10,417 bases of DNA from Schlegelella_A sp038234975 (lineage in GTDB: Bacteria; Pseudomonadota; Gammaproteobacteria; Burkholderiales; Burkholderiaceae_C): the NCBI GenBank assembly GCA_038234975.1, contig JBBSUK010000123.1:1-10417 (forward strand). Direction: 5' to 3'. A program made the translations under genes and the position numbers. Every line of letters starts with the position of its first letter. Position 1 is the stretch's first letter. This document shows positions 7,554 to 10,417 of the stretch, one piece after another. The notes beneath the pieces were generated by a model. The model was not told the DNA's origin. It saw nothing but the letters and a program-made list of their open reading frames with translations, and made no database searches.

Positions 7554-8159
7554 GAACGCGCTGCAGACCTGCTCTTCCCCGCCAGCTACCGGCGCCGGGT
7601 GCTCTCGCTGCTGCTGCTGCACCCCGAGCGCGCGCTGCACGTGCGCGAGATCGCGCGGCTCACGGGCACCACGGCCGGCACAATGAACAAGGAGCTGACC
7701 CGCCTGCACGGCGCCGGCCTGCTGGCGCGTGAACGCGTCGGCAACCAGGTGCGCTACCGCGCCAACCGCGCGAGCCCGGTGTTCGCCGAGCTCGCCGGCA
7801 TCCTGCGCAAGACCGTCGGCCTGGCCGACGTGCTGGCCGATGCGCTCGCGCCCGCCGCCGATTCCATCTCGGTGGCCTTCGTCTTCGGCTCGATCGCGCG
7901 TGGCTCCGAATCGGAAGGCAGCGACGTGGACGTCCTGCTGATCGGCACGCTCGGTTTCGCCGACGCGGTGCGGCTGCTGCAGCCGGCCGAGGCCACGCTC
8001 GGCCGCGAGATCAACCCGAAGGTCTACAGCCCGACCGAATGGCGCGCGGCGCGCAAGGCGAAAGACCCGTTCGTCGCCGAGGTGTGGGCACAGCCGAAGA
8101 TGTTCCTGATCGGAAACGACGATGAGCTTGAAGAACCTAGTCGGCGTCAGCCTCGATGA
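7539..8159 (+). CDS. Winged-helix / minimal nucleotidyltransferase (MNT) fusion protein, likely autoregulator and antitoxin-like
   Basis: 206 aa from GTG at 7539. The frame is closed by a TGA at 7503-7505, and the only codons between offer nothing better than CTG, so GTG is forced. No ribosome site precedes it. Residues about 13-90 form an ArsR-like winged helix (FPASYRRRVLSLLLLHPE, then VREIARLTGTTAGTMNKELTRL, then ERVGNQVRYRAN as the wing). Residues about 108-200 form an MNT domain with GS at 117-118 and D129/D131 in exact GS-x10-DxD spacing, followed by REINPKVYSPTEW (156-168) and a PKMFLIGNDDEL tail. Known: MNT proteins transfer nucleotides, and in MntA/HepT-type pairs the MNT partner adenylylates and silences a HEPN toxin. 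Here the next gene is HEPN-like and overlaps by 38 bases. Inference: the protein represses its own promoter through the dyads at 7508-7553 and modifies or restrains the HEPN-like partner. The HTH-MNT architecture is widespread; its place between hsdS and hsdM is the odd part. Confidence 0.88.
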   Translation: MEATSERAADLLFPASYRRRVLSLLLLHPERALHVREIARLTGTTAGTMNKELTRLHGAGLLARERVGNQVRYRANRASPVFAELAGILRKTVGLADVLADALAPAADSISVAFVFGSIARGSESEGSDVDVLLIGTLGFADAVRLLQPAEATLGREINPKVYSPTEWRAARKAKDPFVAEVWAQPKMFLIGNDDELEEPSRRQPR

Positions 8160-8559
8160 GATTCCTGCTTCGAAGGAAACGGTGGCGCGCTTGCGCGCCG
8201 CCGCGAAGGCGCACATCGCCGACGCGCAGGTCCAGGGTGTCAGCGCCGCAACGCGGTTCGGTGCCGCGTACACGGCCATCCGCATGCTGTGCGACGCCGC
8301 CCTGAACGCGAACGGCTACCGCACGCTCACGAGCAAGCCGGGTCACCACCAGACTGCCATCCAGACCCTGCCGCTCACCCTCGGGCTGGCACCCGCGACC
8401 GTTCAGGTGCTGGACGCGCTGCGGCGGCAGCGCCACGCGACCGAGTACTCGGCCGACTCGCCGCCCGAGAGCGCCATCGCCGAGTGCGTGAAGCAGGCGA
8501 ACGAGCTCGCCGAGGCGCTGCGCGCCTGGCTGAAGGCCCACCACCCCGAACTGCTCTGA
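8122..8559 (+). CDS. HEPN-like small helical protein, partner of the wHTH-MNT protein
   Basis: 145 aa from ATG at 8122, preceded by GGAAA at 8112-8116 with good spacing, inside the end of the wHTH-MNT gene (38-base overlap, different frame). This overlap implies translational coupling. The protein looks almost wholly helical. Recognisable pieces are ATRFGAAYTAIRMLCDAALNANGYR, a GHH...LPLTLG segment, and RRQRHATEYS (101-110), which lines up with the C-terminal motif of HEPN proteins of the SAV_6107-like type. Canonical HEPN RNases carry R-x4-6-H. Here R104 is followed by H105, and the expected histidine position appears to be Y109, so RNase activity is uncertain. By analogy with HepT, where the MNT partner modifies a tyrosine beside the active motif, Y109 is a candidate modification site (inference). 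It could be a toxin, an inactive regulator or an adaptor in the restriction complex. The HEPN assignment is by eye and should be confirmed with a profile search. Confidence 0.75.
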   Translation: MSLKNLVGVSLDEIPASKETVARLRAAAKAHIADAQVQGVSAATRFGAAYTAIRMLCDAALNANGYRTLTSKPGHHQTAIQTLPLTLGLAPATVQVLDALRRQRHATEYSADSPPESAIAECVKQANELAEALRAWLKAHHPELL

Positions 8560-8572
8560 GCACGCCGAGCCC

Positions 8573-10066
8573 ATGAACGCCTCCACCCTCGTCCAGAAGC
8601 TCTGGAACTACTGCAACATCCTGCGCGACGACGGCCTCTCGTACGGCGACTACGTCGAGCAGCTCACCTTCCTGCTGTTCCTGAAGATGGCGCACGAGAA
8701 GACCGAAGCGCCGTTCTTCGAGAAGGCCGTGATCGCCGACGAATGGAGCTGGCCAAGGCTCGTCGAGCTCGATGCCGACGCCCTCGAAGTGCACTACCGC
8801 CACACGCTCGAAGCGCTCGGCAAGGCCGAGGGCGTGATCGGCGTGATCTTCCGCAAGGCGCAGAACAAGATCCAGGACCCGGCCAAGCTCAAGCGCCTGA
8901 TCGTCGACCTGATCGACAAGGAGCAGTGGACGCAGCTCGACACCGACGTGAAGGGCGATGCCTACGAAGGCCTGCTGCAGAAGAACGCCGAAGACGTGAA
9001 GGGCGGCGCCGGCCAGTACTTCACGCCACGGGCGCTGATCCAGGGCATCGTCGAGGTGATGAACCTGAAGCCGGGCGAGACGATCTGCGACCCGGCCTGC
9101 GGCACCGCCGGCTTCCTGCTCGCCGCACACACCGAGCTGCGCCGGCACGGGCTGAGCAAGGCGGAGATGGTGCACCTCAACACCGAGGCGCTGCGGGGTG
9201 TGGAGCTGGTCGACAGCGTGGCGCGGCTGGCGTGCATGAACCTCGTGCTGCACGGCGTGGGCGCCGACGACACGCGCATCGTGCCGATCGACGTGCGCGA
9301 CGCGCTCTCGGGCAAGCACGGCGAGTACGACGTGATCCTCGCCAACCCGCCGTTCGGCAAGAAGAGCAGCGTCACGATCACGTCGGACGAGGGCGACGTG
9401 TCGCGCGAGGCGCTCACCATCCAGCGCGAGGATTTCTGGGCCACCACGTCGAACAAGCAGCTCAACTTCGTGCAGCACATCTTCAGCAGCATGAAGATGT
9501 TCGGCCGCGCCGCCGTGGTGCTGCCCGACAACGTGCTCTTCGAGGGTGGTGCCGGCGAGACGGTGCGGCGCGAGTTGCTCAAGCAGGGCGACCTCCACAC
9601 CATCCTGCGGCTGCCGACCGGGCTCTTCTACGCGCAGGGCGTGAAGGCGAACGTGCTGTTCTTCGACCGCAAGCCGCCGCGGCCCGACGGCAAGCCGAAC
9701 ACCGACCGCGTCTGGTACTACGACCTGCGCACCAACCAGCACTTCACGCTGAAGACGCGGCCGCTGCAGCACGCCGACCTCGACGAGTTCGTGCGCCTGT
9801 TCCGCGCCGAGAACCGGCTGACAAGGGAGGCGACGTTCGACGACGCGCGTCCGCAGGGCCGCTGGCGCAGCTACGGTGTCGACGAGCTTCTGGCCCGCGA
9901 CAGGGCCGGCCTCGACCTGTTCTGGCTGCGAGACGAGAGCCTCTCGGACAGCGACAACCTGCCGCCGCCGGATGTCATCGCCGCGGAGATCATCGAGGAC
10001 CTGCAGTCGGCGCTCGAGCAACTGAAGGAGCTCGAGGCAGGGTTGCCCTCCGCGATAAGCTCCTGA
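8573..10066 (+). CDS. hsdM: Type I restriction-modification DNA N6-adenine methyltransferase subunit M
   Basis: 497 aa from ATG at 8573, 13 bases after the HEPN-like stop, with only a weak GAG upstream. Residues about 4-140 are the HsdM helical N-domain (LVQKLWNYCNILRDDGLSYG, then FLLFLKMAHEK). The methyltransferase fold follows: QYFTPRALIQGIVEVM, SAM-binding motif I DPACGTAGF at 173-181, and catalytic motif IV NPPFG at 258-262. The last part (DNVLFEGGAGETVRREL, LPTGLFYAQGVKANVLFFD) is the standard HsdM C-terminal half of the fold, then a helical tail. Known role: two HsdM plus one HsdS methylate adenines in the bipartite site and protect host DNA. All key residues are intact. Usually hsdM is directly next to hsdS; here it is last and separated by two genes, and may be transcribed from the candidate promoter at 7502 rather than with hsdRS. 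That would let modification be expressed independently of restriction (inference). Confidence 0.96.
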   Translation: MNASTLVQKLWNYCNILRDDGLSYGDYVEQLTFLLFLKMAHEKTEAPFFEKAVIADEWSWPRLVELDADALEVHYRHTLEALGKAEGVIGVIFRKAQNKIQDPAKLKRLIVDLIDKEQWTQLDTDVKGDAYEGLLQKNAEDVKGGAGQYFTPRALIQGIVEVMNLKPGETICDPACGTAGFLLAAHTELRRHGLSKAEMVHLNTEALRGVELVDSVARLACMNLVLHGVGADDTRIVPIDVRDALSGKHGEYDVILANPPFGKKSSVTITSDEGDVSREALTIQREDFWATTSNKQLNFVQHIFSSMKMFGRAAVVLPDNVLFEGGAGETVRRELLKQGDLHTILRLPTGLFYAQGVKANVLFFDRKPPRPDGKPNTDRVWYYDLRTNQHFTLKTRPLQHADLDEFVRLFRAENRLTREATFDDARPQGRWRSYGVDELLARDRAGLDLFWLRDESLSDSDNLPPPDVIAAEIIEDLQSALEQLKELEAGLPSAISS

Positions 10067-10089
10067 CCGCCTGCAGAACGAGGACCGCC

Positions 10090-10417
10090 ATGGACACCCG
10101 CACCTCCCCCGCCCGGCTCCGCATCGACCGCATCCGAGACGTCCTGAACGTCGAGGGCGTCGCCGCCGTGGTGGTGCCCTCGAGCGACCCGCACCTCTCG
10201 GAGTACCTGCCCGAGCGCTGGCAGGGGCGCGCCTGGGCGTCGGGCTTCACCGGCTCGGTGGCGACGCTGGTCGTTACGCGCGAAGCCGCCGCGCTGTTCG
10301 CCGACAGCCGCTACTGGGTGCAGGCCGAGCGCGAGCTCGCGGGCAGCGGCATCGAGCTCGTTCGCGTGCCGACGCCGGCGGCATCGCAGCACATCGAGTG
10401 GCTCCGCGCCAACGTCG
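10090..10417 (+). CDS. Creatinase/aminopeptidase P family (M24B) protein, N-terminal fragment cut by window edge
   Basis: ATG at 10090 has a good ribosome site, CGAGGA at 10079-10084, five bases upstream. 109 codons are visible and the frame is open at the right edge. The visible part is the non-catalytic creatinase N-terminal domain: VAAVVVPSSDPHLSEYLPER, GFTGSVATLVVT, and ALFADSRYWVQAERELAGSG, a pattern typical of long (about 600 aa) Xaa-Pro aminopeptidases. The metal-binding catalytic domain would lie beyond the window. Known role of the family: cytosolic Mn-dependent removal of an N-terminal residue ahead of proline. It starts 23 bases after hsdM and could be co-transcribed, but nothing links it to restriction; it more likely marks the right flank of the island. 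Confidence 0.88.
   Translation, partial: MDTRTSPARLRIDRIRDVLNVEGVAAVVVPSSDPHLSEYLPERWQGRAWASGFTGSVATLVVTREAAALFADSRYWVQAERELAGSGIELVRVPTPAASQHIEWLRANV

Noticed and set aside
7608..7620. CTG trinucleotide run in the wHTH-MNT gene as a possible phase-variation tract
   Set aside because: It is only four units long and in frame (encoding leucines in a helix), so slippage would not switch the gene off.
8375..10021. A 548-codon minus-strand frame opposite hsdM
   Set aside because: It is an antisense shadow with His/Arg/Val/Glu-rich content typical of GC-rich genes; hsdM has all its motifs.
3473..10066. A BREX, DISARM or Zorya-type multi-gene defence system
   Set aside because: None of their marker genes is present (no PglZ-like phosphatase, no BrxC/BrxL, no DrmAB, no Zor genes). 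The large genes are standard HsdR, HsdS and HsdM.

Overview
This is a very GC-rich window with almost no non-coding space. Its gene content and protein style suggest a betaproteobacterium of the order Burkholderiales. That placement is inferred from composition and family resemblance, not from a marker gene. The pieces are: a minus-strand OmpR/QseB-type response regulator cut by the left edge (1-693); a divergent pair made of a membrane-anchored TAXI-type solute-binding protein and a type II NADH dehydrogenase (753-3460), whose stop and start codons overlap; a type I restriction-modification locus (3473-10066); and the start of a creatinase/aminopeptidase P family gene cut by the right edge (10090-10417).

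The restriction locus has an unusual layout. hsdR (EcoEI-like, 911 aa) overlaps hsdS (two recognition domains, 415 aa) by four bases (ATGA). Two small genes then intervene before hsdM (497 aa). The first encodes an N-terminal winged helix fused to a minimal nucleotidyltransferase (MNT) with an intact GS-x10-DxD motif (206 aa). The second encodes a small helical HEPN-like protein (145 aa). These two overlap by 38 bases. The order is therefore hsdR-hsdS-[wHTH-MNT]-[HEPN-like]-hsdM, with a toxin-antitoxin-like pair splitting specificity from modification.

The only sizeable gap in the locus, 7453-7538, holds a striking DNA element. A perfect 9-bp inverted repeat (GAATGTAGC / GCTACATTC, 7-base spacer) is followed 21 bp later by a second, shorter dyad (GTAGC / GCTAC, again a 7-base spacer) that spans the GTG start codon of the wHTH-MNT gene. 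A plausible sigma70 promoter (TTGACT at 7502, TACATT at 7526) lies across the first dyad and would start RNA at about the GTG codon. My reading, which is inference, is that the wHTH-MNT protein binds these dyads and controls its own transcript. That transcript would also carry the HEPN-like gene and hsdM, so methyltransferase supply would be tied to the small pair and hsdRS would be expressed separately.

Other points are an alanine/glycine-rich insertion in the response regulator receiver domain, and lower GC in the two HsdS recognition domains than in the HsdS helical regions, as expected for swapped recognition modules. I saw no tRNA, rRNA, CRISPR array, insertion sequence or attachment-site duplication.
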